A stretch of DNA of 36,551 bases from FCB group bacterium (GCA_013152315.1 JAADGP010000120.1:1-36551); one strand, 5' to 3'; shown: positions 26,043 through 35,699, counted from the first letter of the stretch. The notes: generated from the sequence alone by a model not told the origin. Numbers and translations: made by a program.

Positions 26043-27593
26043 ATGGTAACCCGTTATAAACACTTACAGCGCGAAGTAAAGGAATTGTCTCTGTTGTTCG
26101 AAATAAGCCAGACTTTAAATCGGAGTAAAAATATAAAAGAGATTGTAAGACCGGTATTGAAAGTGGTTGCTGAGCACATGGGTTTGTCGCGAGCGGCCTT
26201 GACTATTTTGAATCGCACAACCAATGAGATATTTATCGAAGATGCTTACGGTCTTTCCGTGGAGGAGCGTGCCCGGGGACGGTACAAGGTCGGTGAAGGA
26301 ATAACCGGTAAGGTTGTCGCTTCGGGCCGTCCCATGATCATACCGAAAATTTCCGAGGAACCGCAATTTCTCGATCGGACCGAAGCCCGGAAGAACCTCA
26401 ATAAAAGTGATATTTCATTTATTTGTGTCCCTATAAAGTTATCGGGTGAGGTGATTGGCGCTTTCAGCGTTGATCGGTTATTCGATGACAGTTTCTCCCT
26501 GGAAGATGACGTGCGTTTGCTTTCCATCATCGCCTCGATGATCGCCCAATCGGTGCGGGTTTACCAATCCCTCCAGGAGGAACGGTTGTATCTCCAGGAA
26601 GAGAATCAGCGCTTACAGAATGAAGTTAAGGACGTGTTCCGGCCGGCCAATATTATCGGTAATGCCAAACGCATGAAGGAGATGTACGCCCTTATCGAGC
26701 GGGTCTCTTCGACGGACACCACCGTGTTCATATATGGAGAAAGTGGAGTCGGCAAGGAATTGGTTGCCGCCGCTATTCATTACAACAGTAACCGGGCGGA
26801 TAAGCCATTCATAAAAGTCAATTGCGCCGCTTTTCCCGACAGCCTCGTGGAAAGTGAACTCTTTGGGCACGAGAAAGGATCCTTTACGGGAGCCGTTGCC
26901 ACCCGCAAGGGTCGGTTCGAATCGGCAAACGGGGGAACGCTTTTGCTGGATGAAATAGGCGATCTGTCGTTGGTTACACAGGTGAAACTATTGCGCGTGC
27001 TCCAGGAAAAGGAATTCGAACGGATCGGCAGCAACACCACTATTAAAACCGACGTGCGCATTATCGCGGCCACAAACCGTGATATTGAGGAGTTGATATC
27101 AAAAAGACTGTTTCGCCAGGATTTGTTCTATCGTCTCAATGTTTTTCCCATCCATGTACCGCCTTTAAGGCAGCGTAAATCCGACATTATGTTGTTGGCC
27201 GATCATTTTGTGGAAAAATACAGCAAAAAACTGGGACATCGCGTAAAACGAATCACCACATCCGCCATTGACATGATGATGTCTTACCATTGGCCCGGAA
27301 ACGTTCGTGAACTTGAAAATGCCATGGAAAGGGCCGTGCTGCTCAGTACCGATGGTGTAATTCACGCCTATCACATGCCGCCCAGCCTGCAGACGGCTGA
27401 AACCAGTGGAACAGTATGCCGGAGCACACTGGCGACAATTCTGTCGAATGTGGAACGGGATTTAATCATCGATGCTTTAAAATCCACAAAAGGGAACATG
27501 TCAAAGGCCACCAAGATTCTGGGTATAAGTGAACGAATAATGGGATTACGGGTAAAAAAATACGGAATAAATCCGAAGAATTATCGCGATTAG
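26043..27593 (+). CDS. nifA: NifA-type sigma-54-dependent activator
   Basis: Transcriptional activator of nitrogen fixation genes. Of its 516 residues, about 15-180 form a GAF sensory domain (LSLLFEISQTLNRSKNIKEIVRPVL start, EGITGKVVASGRP), a coiled linker rich in Gln/Glu follows, then the AAA+ domain (about 205-435) with Walker A GESGVGKE (232-239), sigma-54 contact loop GSFTGA (GAFTGA variant), Walker B GGTLLLDEIGD, and the arginine-finger region. The C-terminal Fis-type helix-turn-helix ends NMSKATKILGISERIMGLRVKKYGINPKNYRD, the form typical of NifA in anaerobes. The two-cysteine linker of oxygen-sensitive proteobacterial NifA is absent (single Cys). AAAGGA upstream of the ATG. It lies upstream of a sigma-54 promoter and nifH, which supports NifA over NtrC or other enhancer-binding proteins. 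Confidence 0.88.
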   Translation: MVTRYKHLQREVKELSLLFEISQTLNRSKNIKEIVRPVLKVVAEHMGLSRAALTILNRTTNEIFIEDAYGLSVEERARGRYKVGEGITGKVVASGRPMIIPKISEEPQFLDRTEARKNLNKSDISFICVPIKLSGEVIGAFSVDRLFDDSFSLEDDVRLLSIIASMIAQSVRVYQSLQEERLYLQEENQRLQNEVKDVFRPANIIGNAKRMKEMYALIERVSSTDTTVFIYGESGVGKELVAAAIHYNSNRADKPFIKVNCAAFPDSLVESELFGHEKGSFTGAVATRKGRFESANGGTLLLDEIGDLSLVTQVKLLRVLQEKEFERIGSNTTIKTDVRIIAATNRDIEELISKRLFRQDLFYRLNVFPIHVPPLRQRKSDIMLLADHFVEKYSKKLGHRVKRITTSAIDMMMSYHWPGNVRELENAMERAVLLSTDGVIHAYHMPPSLQTAETSGTVCRSTLATILSNVERDLIIDALKSTKGNMSKATKILGISERIMGLRVKKYGINPKNYRD

Positions 27594-27645
27594 ACAGACT
27601 GGCCTCATATCCACTCTGATTAAATGGGGCATAAATCAATGATTA

Positions 27646-27674
27646 CGTGGGATCAGAAGATCCCGCGTTTGTTT
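27646..27674 (+). terminator. Terminator after nifA
   Basis: CGTGGGATC-AGAA-GATCCCGCG, a 9-bp stem (one GT pair) with a tetraloop, followed by TTTGTTT. Separates nifA from the nif structural operon. Confidence 0.65.
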
Positions 27675-28090
27675 ACCCGATTGTCGTTAGGTTTTTTTAA
27701 TCACTATACTGGTTATATGGGTTACAAATGCATGGCAAGCCAGGCCCAGGCTATGTCCCGTTAAGCCCTCTTTTACAATAGTTAATATAGACATATAATG
27801 TTGAGGTCCTGCATTATCTTCCCGTTATTATTCTGTACCCTTGTGCTTTTCCTCCTTACCCCTCCGAAAGATAACAATTTATCTTTCCCTACATTTTTGT
27901 AATTCTCCCCATGTATTGGTCTGTAAACACAACATTATTGTAGGATTCTTTCAGCGAAAGAAAGGCCGGTAACAAACTTTCCTCCCGGAGTGGACTGAAA
28001 AATAATAAAAATTGTTGCACGCATAACCTGTTGGATATCTGTTTGTTATGAGTACCTGTGATTCGGATGGAGAAAATTGGCGTCATGAAT
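27675..28090 (+). promoter_or_regulatory. nifH upstream region with dyads
   Basis: Main part of the 608-nt nifA-nifH gap. Notable dyads: GAAAGATAA-CAAT-TTATCTTTC (27866-27887, 9-bp arms), TACA-TTTT-TGTA (27890-27901), and TTCTTTC-AGC-GAAAGAA (27946-27962), the first and third sharing GAAAGA-type half-sites. I did not find a canonical NifA upstream activator site TGT-N10-ACA; the nearest is TGT-N12-ACA starting near 27912. The dyads are candidate activator or repressor sites. No gene is seen. Confidence 0.4.
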
Positions 28091-28106
28091 TGGCCCGTTT
28101 ATTGCC
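28091..28106 (+). promoter_or_regulatory. Sigma-54 (-24/-12) promoter of the nif operon
   Basis: TGGCCCGTTTATTGCC matches TGGCAC-N5-TTGC with the invariant GG and GC exactly 10 nt apart. The predicted transcript start lies about 12 nt beyond the GC, near 28117, leaving a leader of about 85 nt before nifH. It is the only good -24/-12 match I noticed in the window. Confidence 0.75.
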
Positions 28107-28186
28107 AATCGGTACTAACGTAACAGTTATACGAAATGATAAAAATATGAGTTTAATCGATCGGTAGTAAACGATAAAAAAAATAG

Positions 28187-29023
<837 letters not shown>

Positions 29024-29077
29024 TCCTTTCGGTAAAGTTGGTGCTCGTAATTTTTCAATAAAAACAGAGGATAAGTC

Positions 29078-29425
29078 ATGTTAATGATCAGATCAATTGT
29101 CAGGACGGAAAAGGCCGATGCGGTGCTTGCCGGACTTTTGGAAGCGGGATATCCTGCCGTAACAAGAATTTCCGTATATGGGCGTGGGAAACAGCGAGGT
29201 TTGAAAGTCGGGAGTGTTACCTATGATGAACTTCCCAAGGAATTGCTTCTCACGGTAATAAAAGAGAAAGATAAGGATTTCGTGGTCAAAACGATTATCG
29301 AGGCGGCGAAAACAGGGGATATGGGAGCTTATGGTGAGACGGGAAAATTTTCGTTTCTCCCGTACTCGAGGCCTATACTATCAGTTCCGGTGTTAAAGAA
29401 GTATCAACCAAGGAGTGAACCGTGA
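29078..29425 (+). CDS. nifI1: PII-like nitrogenase regulator NifI1, frameshifted at the C-terminus
   Basis: NifI1 with NifI2 binds NifDK and blocks it in response to 2-oxoglutarate and ATP/ADP (known from methanogens). Residues 1-86 are typical (MIRSIVRTEKADAVLAGLLEAGYPAVTRISVYGRGKQ...YDELPKELLL). From 87 on, the frame reads ETGKFSFLPYSRPI..., without the PII motif GDGKIFV. The other frame, entered at GAC 29338, reads DGKIFVSPVLEAYTISSGVKEVSTKE and stops at 29418. A 2-nt GA duplication (GGTGAGAC for GGTGAC), or a 1-nt loss in the following A run, would explain it. As written the product lacks the conserved C-terminal nucleotide-binding part. Sequencing error, real mutation and recoding are all possible. 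GAGGATAAGTC precedes the ATG. Confidence 0.88.
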   Translation: MLMIRSIVRTEKADAVLAGLLEAGYPAVTRISVYGRGKQRGLKVGSVTYDELPKELLLTVIKEKDKDFVVKTIIEAAKTGDMGAYGETGKFSFLPYSRPILSVPVLKKYQPRSEP

Positions 29426-29829
29426 AAGAAGTTATGGCAATGATTCGCATTAACCGGATAAATGCGACTAAAAGGGCGCTTAATGAGGTTGGAATAACCT
29501 CTTTTACAGCTACCGGGAAGGTTCTTGGACGCGGAAAAGGATTGGTTGATTTCCGGATCCTTGAAGGCGCCAAGGAAGGACGCCAAGAGGCAATTTCCTT
29601 ATTGGGAGATGGTCCCCGACTCGTACCTAAAAGACTCATAACGGTAATTGTCTCGGACAATTTTGTCGAAAGGACGGTAAAGGCGATCATTAAGGCAAAC
29701 CACACCGGGAATGCCGGTGACGGAAAAATATTTGTTTTGCCCATTCTGGAGGCCACGCGCGTCAGGACGGGAGAAACCGTAAGAGGGGAATCGGGAGGAA
29801 CCGTTCTTGATTCTTCAGGAGGACTATAA
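29422..29829 (+). CDS. nifI2: PII-like nitrogenase regulator NifI2
   Basis: Partner of NifI1 in post-translational switch-off of nitrogenase. The 135-residue protein has the PII fold with the NifI2-type longer T-loop region (FRILEGAKEGRQEAISLLGDGPRLVPKRLITVIV) and an intact C-terminal motif TGNAGDGKIFVLPILEATRVRTGE. GTG 29422 is the start, with AAGGAG seven bases upstream; the next ATG is at 29434. The AAGGAG lies inside the end of the restored nifI1 frame. It is followed by nifD after 2 nt, so the pair is inserted between nifH and nifD as in methanogens, clostridia and Chlorobi. Confidence 0.92.
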   Translation: MKEVMAMIRINRINATKRALNEVGITSFTATGKVLGRGKGLVDFRILEGAKEGRQEAISLLGDGPRLVPKRLITVIVSDNFVERTVKAIIKANHTGNAGDGKIFVLPILEATRVRTGETVRGESGGTVLDSSGGL

Positions 29830-29831
29830 TA

Positions 29832-31454
29832 ATGGAACACAATATCCCAAAACCACCAACCGCGATAAAGGAGGAAATCCTTTCAAAGTATCCGCCGAAA
29901 GTCGCGCGGAAAAGAAATAAATCCATTGTTATCAGGGATCCGGAGGACGAACAGAAAATCCAGGCGAACGTCCGAACTATTCCCGGAATTATTACACAAC
30001 GCGGATGTGCTTATGCCGGTTGCAAAGGAGTGGTCCTCGGTCCCACCAGGGACATCATAAACATTACCCACGGACCGATTGGTTGCGGTTTTTACAGTTG
30101 GCTGACAAGAAGAAATCAAACCAAACCCGAAGGCGCCGAAGGTGAGAATTATATGACCTACTGTTTTTCGACGGATATGCAGGACTCAAATATCGTTTTC
30201 GGCGGCGAAAAGAAACTGAGGGAGGCTATTCAGGAAGCCTACGATCTCTTTAAGCCCAAGGCAATCAGTGTTTTTTCTACCTGTCCCGTCGGTTTGATCG
30301 GAGATGACGTCCACGCGATTGCCAAGGAAATGAAAAAGAAACTGGGAATTAATGTTTTTGCATTCAGTTGTGAGGGGTATAAAGGGGTAAGCCAGTCCGC
30401 CGGTCACCACATCGCCAACAACGGTCTCTTCAAACACGTAGTGGGTCTCGATGATACGGTAAGGGAAGGTGATTTCAAGATCAATATGCTTGGTGAATAC
30501 AATATCGGCGGCGACGCGTTTGAACTGGAACGTATTCTTGAGTTGGCGGGGTTTACGCTGATTTCCACCTTCAGCGGGAACTCGGATATGGGCCGCTTCG
30601 CGAATTCACACACAGCGGATCTTAACGTGATCATGTGTCACCGGTCCATCAATTACATGGCCGAGATGATGGAAACGAAATTCGGGATTCCCTGGTTGAA
30701 GGTGAATTTTACCGGCGCGAAAGCCACGGCAAAATCCCTGCGAAAAATGGCCCAGTATTTCGGTGATAAAAAACTTATTAACCGGGTGGAGAAACTTATC
30801 AGGAATGAAATGGCGGCGGTAAACAAGGTTTTAAGCGAAACGAGACCGCGGTGCGAAGGGAAACTGGCCATGCTCTTCGTCGGTGGCTCACGGGCCCATC
30901 ATTACCAGGAGCTGTTTAATGAACTGGGAATGAAAACGGTTTGCGCCGGCTATGAATTCGGCCACCGCGATGATTATGAGGGCCGTGATGTTCTGCCCGA
31001 CATAAAAATCGACGCCGACAGTCGCAATATTGAAGAGCTGTTTGTCGAAAAGGATGAAAAACGATATCGTCCCCGGAAAACTTCAGAAGAAATCCTGGAG
31101 CTCAAGAAAAAGGGCCTCGAAATTGGCGAATATAATGGATTAATGGCGGAGATGAGTAAACAGTCGCTTGTTGTGGATGATATTACCCATTATGAAACGG
31201 AAAAATTAATTGAATTCTACAAGCCGCACATATTCTGTGCCGGAATCAAGGAAAAATATGTTGTGCAGAAAATGGGTGTCCCTTTGAAACAGTTGCACAG
31301 TTACGATTATGGCGGGCCCTATGCCGGATTCCGGGGGGCGATCAATTTCTACCAGGAAATTGATCGTATGGTCAATACCCGCATTTGGGATTTGATAACA
31401 CCTCCCTGGGAAAAGAATGGGGCGGAAATCACGGCTGAATTTGTCTCTTTGTAG
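29832..31454 (+). CDS. nifD: Nitrogenase molybdenum-iron protein alpha chain
   Basis: Catalytic alpha subunit carrying FeMo-co at the site of N2 reduction. In the 540-residue protein all key residues can be matched to Azotobacter NifD: P-cluster ligands C59, C85 and C151 (C62, C88, C154), Q188 and H192 (Q191, H195), FeMo-co ligands C269 (C275) and H489 (H442). The last offset reflects an insertion of about 50 residues around 390-450 (RNIEELFVEKDEKRYRPRKTSEE...), a feature of clostridial/Chlorobi/methanogen NifD. No anfG/vnfG-like gene follows, so this is the Mo enzyme. AGGAGG upstream of the ATG gives a strong start, 2 nt after nifI2. Confidence 0.97.
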   Translation: MEHNIPKPPTAIKEEILSKYPPKVARKRNKSIVIRDPEDEQKIQANVRTIPGIITQRGCAYAGCKGVVLGPTRDIINITHGPIGCGFYSWLTRRNQTKPEGAEGENYMTYCFSTDMQDSNIVFGGEKKLREAIQEAYDLFKPKAISVFSTCPVGLIGDDVHAIAKEMKKKLGINVFAFSCEGYKGVSQSAGHHIANNGLFKHVVGLDDTVREGDFKINMLGEYNIGGDAFELERILELAGFTLISTFSGNSDMGRFANSHTADLNVIMCHRSINYMAEMMETKFGIPWLKVNFTGAKATAKSLRKMAQYFGDKKLINRVEKLIRNEMAAVNKVLSETRPRCEGKLAMLFVGGSRAHHYQELFNELGMKTVCAGYEFGHRDDYEGRDVLPDIKIDADSRNIEELFVEKDEKRYRPRKTSEEILELKKKGLEIGEYNGLMAEMSKQSLVVDDITHYETEKLIEFYKPHIFCAGIKEKYVVQKMGVPLKQLHSYDYGGPYAGFRGAINFYQEIDRMVNTRIWDLITPPWEKNGAEITAEFVSL

Positions 31455-31478
31455 ACCTTTTCAATAAAGGAGAAATTA

Positions 31479-32861
31479 ATGCTTTTACGACATACACCTT
31501 CTGAAATTAAAGAAAGAAATGCGCTTACAATAAATCCTGCCAAGACTTGCCAGCCGATTGGAGCGATGTATGCCGCGCTGGGAATCCATGGTTGTTTGCC
31601 ACACAGCCATGGTTCCCAGGGCTGTTGTGCCTACCATAGAAGTACCCTTACCCGACACTTTAAAGAGCCCGTCATGGCCGCCACCAGTTCCTTTACGGAA
31701 GGGGCCTCGGTGTTTGGAGGACAGGCCAACCTGCTCCAGGCCATTAACAACATGTTTACCGTGTATACTCCCGAAGTGATTGCGGTTCATACCACGTGCC
31801 TTTCGGAAACAATTGGGGATGACATAAACCAAATTATCCGCAAGGCCTATGAAGATGGAAAAGTTCCGGAAGGAAAGCATGTGATTCACTGCAACACTCC
31901 CAGTTATGTAGGCTCGCATGTTACCGGCTATGCGAATATGGTGGCCGGAATGGTGAAATATTTTTCCGAATCAACAGGGAGGTACCGTGATCAGATTAAT
32001 ATTATTCCGGGGTGGATCGAGCCGTCGGATATGAGGGAAATAAAAAGAATCGCCAAGGAGATGGGTGTGAAAATCATTCTTTTTCCCGATACCTCCGATG
32101 TCCTGGACGCTCCTCAAAAGGGGAAACACATGTTTTATCCCGAGGGGGGTGTTACGATACCGGATCTGAGAAGTACGGGAGACAGCAAACTGACAATTGC
32201 GCTCGGGCCCTTCGGCACCGAAAGCGCAGCCGCCTTGTTGGATACCAAATGCAAAGTGAAATATGAATTGCTCGATCTCCCCATCGGGATTTCCGCTACG
32301 GACAGATTTATCAGCGGTTTGAGCCGGGCAGCCTGTGTGGAAGTACCGGTATCGATTACCGCCGAAAGGGGAAGGGCGGTCGATATTATTACCGATATGC
32401 AACAATACTTCTATAATAAAAAGGTTGCCTTGTTCGGCGATCCGGACCAACTGATGGCGCTTACCGAATTCCTGGTGGACCTTGAAATGAAACCCATCCA
32501 TATTATTAGTGGTACGCCCGGTAAACAGTTTGTGCCAAGGATCAGAAACATCCTGAAAGACAAGGTCCCCAATGCAAATGTCAGGAATGGTGCAAATGCC
32601 GATCTATTTCTGCTGCACCAGCTCATTAAGAACGAACCCGTGGACCTTCTCGTCGGCAATACCTACGGTAAATATATCGCCAGGGACGAGGATATTCCTT
32701 TTGTGCGAATGGGATTCCCGATTCTGGACAGGATTGGTCATAGTTATTTCCCAACGGTCGGCTATTCCGGCGCGATGCGTTTACTGGAAACGATCTTGTC
32801 CGCCCTGATGGACCGGCAGGACAGGGATGCTCCGGAAGAAAGTTTCGAACTTGTGATGTAA
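31479..32861 (+). CDS. nifK: Nitrogenase molybdenum-iron protein beta chain
   Basis: Beta subunit that shares the P-cluster with NifD. The 460-residue form lacks the ~50-residue N-terminal extension of proteobacterial NifK, as in clostridia and methanogens. Visible P-cluster ligands are C24 (AKTCQPIGA), C49 (GSQGCC) and C107 (TTCLSETIGDD); their spacings of 25 and 58 equal those of Azotobacter C70/C95/C153. S142 in TPSYVGSH corresponds to the redox-switch Ser188. AAGGAG upstream of the ATG. It follows nifD by 24 nt and is separated from nifE by 126 nt. Confidence 0.96.
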   Translation: MLLRHTPSEIKERNALTINPAKTCQPIGAMYAALGIHGCLPHSHGSQGCCAYHRSTLTRHFKEPVMAATSSFTEGASVFGGQANLLQAINNMFTVYTPEVIAVHTTCLSETIGDDINQIIRKAYEDGKVPEGKHVIHCNTPSYVGSHVTGYANMVAGMVKYFSESTGRYRDQINIIPGWIEPSDMREIKRIAKEMGVKIILFPDTSDVLDAPQKGKHMFYPEGGVTIPDLRSTGDSKLTIALGPFGTESAAALLDTKCKVKYELLDLPIGISATDRFISGLSRAACVEVPVSITAERGRAVDIITDMQQYFYNKKVALFGDPDQLMALTEFLVDLEMKPIHIISGTPGKQFVPRIRNILKDKVPNANVRNGANADLFLLHQLIKNEPVDLLVGNTYGKYIARDEDIPFVRMGFPILDRIGHSYFPTVGYSGAMRLLETILSALMDRQDRDAPEESFELVM

Positions 32862-32987
32862 CCTCATTGCTGGTTCAATCCGGTTATGTATTCATGAGAA
32901 ATTTAATGAAACGAAATAAGGCCATGGAACCTCGGGGACATCGCTGGTATCCATGGAACTCCAATACTCTTTGGAATATGAGCGAGT

Positions 32988-34355
32988 GTGAAAATGGTTA
33001 AAGTATTGGCACAGCGTGAAAAGCAGGTTTTTCGCAAGGGCGAAGACACGTTCAACATCGGTTGTGAACGCAATAGCGTTGCCGGATCCGTGAGCCAACG
33101 GGCTTGCGTGTTTTGCGGATCACGGGTAGTGCTTTACCCGATTGCCGATGCCTTGCATCTTATTCATGGACCGATCGGATGTGCTGCTTACACCTGGGAC
33201 ATCCGGGGTGCTCTTTCGTCCGGACCGAAACTCCACAGATTGAGTTTTTCGACGGATATTCAGGAGAAAAACGTTATCTACGGCGGTGAAAAAAAACTGT
33301 ACAATTCCCTTATTGAATTAATCGACATCTACCATCCCAAAGCAGCGTTCGTGTATGCCACCTGCATAGTGGGGATTATCGGCGATGATGTCGACGCGGT
33401 TTGTAAACGGGTTGCCGGTGAAAAAGGGATTCCGGTACTGCCTGTTCATTCCGAGGGCTTTAAGGGGACTAAAAAAGACGGTTACAGGGCTGCCTGTGAA
33501 GCGCTCCTGAAAATCATCGGCCGCGAAGCGACCGACAAAGTCCCCGAATTCAGCATCAATATTCTTGGTGACTTCAACATTGCCGGGGAAACGTGGGTTA
33601 TTCGGGATTATTACCGCCGGATGGGCGTTGAAGTGGTTTCCGTCATGACCGGAGATGGTAGGGTGGCGGATATCGGCCGTTCACATGGGGCTTCGTTAAA
33701 TGTAATCCAATGTTCCGGTTCCATGATGTATCTGGCGAAAAAGATGAAGGAAAAGTATGGTATCCCTTATATCCGTGTTTCCTATTTCGGGATTGAAGAT
33801 ACCTCGGAGGCGCTCTTTGCCGTGGCTCGTTTTTTTAACGACACGGAAATTCTGGAACGCACCGGCCTGCTTGTCGAATCGGAAGTTGAACGGGTTAATC
33901 GGCAAATACAACGTTATCGGAAAAAACTGAAAGGCCGGAAAGCCACGATTTATGTCGGGGGCGCGTTCAAGGCCTTTTCTCTGATCAAGGCCTTACATTT
34001 ACTGGGTATGGAGGTAGCCGTTGTCGGGTCTCAGACCGGCAACATCGACGACTACACGCGACTTAAGGACATGTGCCTCCCGGGTACGATTATTCTCGAC
34101 GATTCCAATCCGGTTGAACTGGCGAATTTTTCACTCGAGAAGGAAGTGGATTTGTTTATCGGAGGTGTTAAGGAAAGACCCCTGGCTTACAAACTGGGGA
34201 TAGGCTTTTGTGATCACAACCATGAGCGAAAACAAATATTGGCCGGTTACGAAGGAATGGTGAATTTTGCAAAAGAGGTTTATTCCTCGGTGATGAGTCC
34301 TGTTTGGAGGTTTTCTCCACGAAAGACAGGGAGAATGGCAAATGATATCGGCTGA
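32988..34355 (+). CDS. nifE: FeMo-cofactor scaffold protein NifE
   Basis: Paralogue of NifD that, with NifN, receives NifB-co and converts it to FeMo-co. The 455-residue protein shows NifDE-type cysteines (C40 in QRACVFCG, C65 in GPIGCAAY, and YATCIVGIIGDD) but lacks the FeMo-co His of NifD; the C-terminal region reads CDHNHERKQILAGYEGMVNFAKEVY, as in NifE. The GTG at 32988 or the ATG two codons later (32994) could start it; GAGCGAG is upstream. The 3' end overlaps nifN by 14 nt, so NifE and NifN are probably made in equal amounts. Confidence 0.94.
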   Translation: MKMVKVLAQREKQVFRKGEDTFNIGCERNSVAGSVSQRACVFCGSRVVLYPIADALHLIHGPIGCAAYTWDIRGALSSGPKLHRLSFSTDIQEKNVIYGGEKKLYNSLIELIDIYHPKAAFVYATCIVGIIGDDVDAVCKRVAGEKGIPVLPVHSEGFKGTKKDGYRAACEALLKIIGREATDKVPEFSINILGDFNIAGETWVIRDYYRRMGVEVVSVMTGDGRVADIGRSHGASLNVIQCSGSMMYLAKKMKEKYGIPYIRVSYFGIEDTSEALFAVARFFNDTEILERTGLLVESEVERVNRQIQRYRKKLKGRKATIYVGGAFKAFSLIKALHLLGMEVAVVGSQTGNIDDYTRLKDMCLPGTIILDDSNPVELANFSLEKEVDLFIGGVKERPLAYKLGIGFCDHNHERKQILAGYEGMVNFAKEVYSSVMSPVWRFSPRKTGRMANDIG

Positions 34356-35685
34356 GAAAAACTTTACGGCCACAACCAATCCCTGCAAGTTGTGCGCTCC
34401 TTTGGGAGCCTCCCTGGTATTTAAGGGTGTGCGGGATGCGTTGTGCCTTCTGCACGGTTCACAGGGATGCGCGACCTATATCCGAAGATATCTTATCAGC
34501 CATTTCAGGGAGCCGGTCGATATTGCTTCATCGAGTTTTGCGGAGGCCGCTGCCGTTTTCGGCGGTGGCGATAACCTTAAAAAAGCTTTAATGAATGTTG
34601 GCAGTCAGTACCACCCTGAAATTATTGGTGTCGCCACCACTTGTCTCAGCGAAACCATCGGGGATAATGTGCCGATGTATATAAGCGAATTCAAAAAGGC
34701 GAATGCCGGAACGGATTTACCGGAGATTATTCATGTCTCCACACCAAGTTACCGGGGGACACACATGGATGGATTTTATGAATCCGTAAAGGCCTTGGTA
34801 AAGTCATTGGCGCGCGGGGGCGACCGTACCGATCGGATTGCCCTGTTTCCCGGTTTTGTTTCACCCGCGGATATGCGTTATCTGAAAGAAATTTTTTCCG
34901 ATTTTGGTTTGCCCTGGGTGATGCTTCCCGATTATTCGGAAACATTGGACGGTCCCTTGTGGAAAGAATATCAAAGAATCCCAAAGGGAGGAACAACCTA
35001 TGATGAGATTGTTTCCCTGGGATGCTCACAGGCAACCATCGAATTTGGGCACACCCTGAAAACGGGCGGGAGTGCCGGTGAGAAGTATTCCGTGCCGCGG
35101 TATACCCTTGGAATGCCGATCGGCATAACCCTCAGTGATGAATTTTTCAGTGTATTGGGACAATTGAGCGGGAAAGAAATGCCGGCGAAATATGGGGAGG
35201 AACGCGGAAGACTCATTGATGCTTATGCCGATGCCCACAAATATATTTTCGAAAAAAAAGCAATTGTATTCGGCGAGGAGGACCTGGTCATAGCAATGAC
35301 ATCGTTCCTGCTTGAAATCGGTGTCGTCCCGGTGCTCTGTGCTTCCGGTTCCAAAAGCGGCACCATGAAAAAAACGATATCGGAAATGGGAGCCGGCTAC
35401 GGACGATCGATTTCGGTCCGTGAAGGCGCCGACTTTGCCGATATTTTGGATGAAGCAAGAATTTTGCGTCCCGATTTCATGGTGGGGAACAGCAAAGGCT
35501 ACGCAATAGCCCGTGAATTAGATATTCCCCTGGTTCGTATCGGCTTTCCGGTACACGATCGCATTGGCGGGGGGCGGTTATTGCATTTGGGATATCGGGG
35601 CAGCCAGGAACTTTTTGATCGTATCGTCAACACCATTATCGAGTGTACCCAGGCAAAATCGCCCGTGGGACATTCGTATATGTAA
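34342..35685 (+). CDS. nifN: FeMo-cofactor scaffold protein NifN
   Basis: NifK paralogue forming the NifE2N2 scaffold for cofactor assembly. The 447-residue protein has the NifK-like start NPCKLCAPLGA (C18), GSQGCATY (C43, the same 25-residue spacing as in NifK), TTCLSETIGD and STPSYRGTHMDGF; the C-terminal domain VRIGFPVHDRIGGGRLLHLGYRG is typical of NifN. GGGAG in the nifE 3' end serves as RBS, and the genes overlap by 14 nt. nifB follows after 14 nt. Confidence 0.93.
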   Translation: MISAEKNFTATTNPCKLCAPLGASLVFKGVRDALCLLHGSQGCATYIRRYLISHFREPVDIASSSFAEAAAVFGGGDNLKKALMNVGSQYHPEIIGVATTCLSETIGDNVPMYISEFKKANAGTDLPEIIHVSTPSYRGTHMDGFYESVKALVKSLARGGDRTDRIALFPGFVSPADMRYLKEIFSDFGLPWVMLPDYSETLDGPLWKEYQRIPKGGTTYDEIVSLGCSQATIEFGHTLKTGGSAGEKYSVPRYTLGMPIGITLSDEFFSVLGQLSGKEMPAKYGEERGRLIDAYADAHKYIFEKKAIVFGEEDLVIAMTSFLLEIGVVPVLCASGSKSGTMKKTISEMGAGYGRSISVREGADFADILDEARILRPDFMVGNSKGYAIARELDIPLVRIGFPVHDRIGGGRLLHLGYRGSQELFDRIVNTIIECTQAKSPVGHSYM

Positions 35686-35699
35686 GAGAGGAATGGAAT

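Noticed and set aside
27889-28086. 65-aa minus-strand ORF in the nifA-nifH gap
   Set aside because: No RBS, no recognisable domain, and it covers the dyads and regulatory sequence of nifH.
28048-28167. 39-codon + strand ORF (MSTCDSDGENWRHELARLL...) upstream of nifH
   Set aside because: It lies across the sigma-54 promoter and starts before the predicted transcript start, and no RBS is seen.
29336-29352. Programmed -1 frameshift at GGGAAAATTTT in nifI1
   Set aside because: In the zero frame the heptamer is A AAA TTT, which does not fit X XXY YYZ, and no clear downstream stimulator is seen; mutation or sequencing error is simpler.
29832-32861. Alternative vanadium or iron-only nitrogenase
   Set aside because: There is no G-subunit gene between nifD and nifK, and nifEN/nifB follow; the long NifD insertion is typical of anaerobe Mo nitrogenases.
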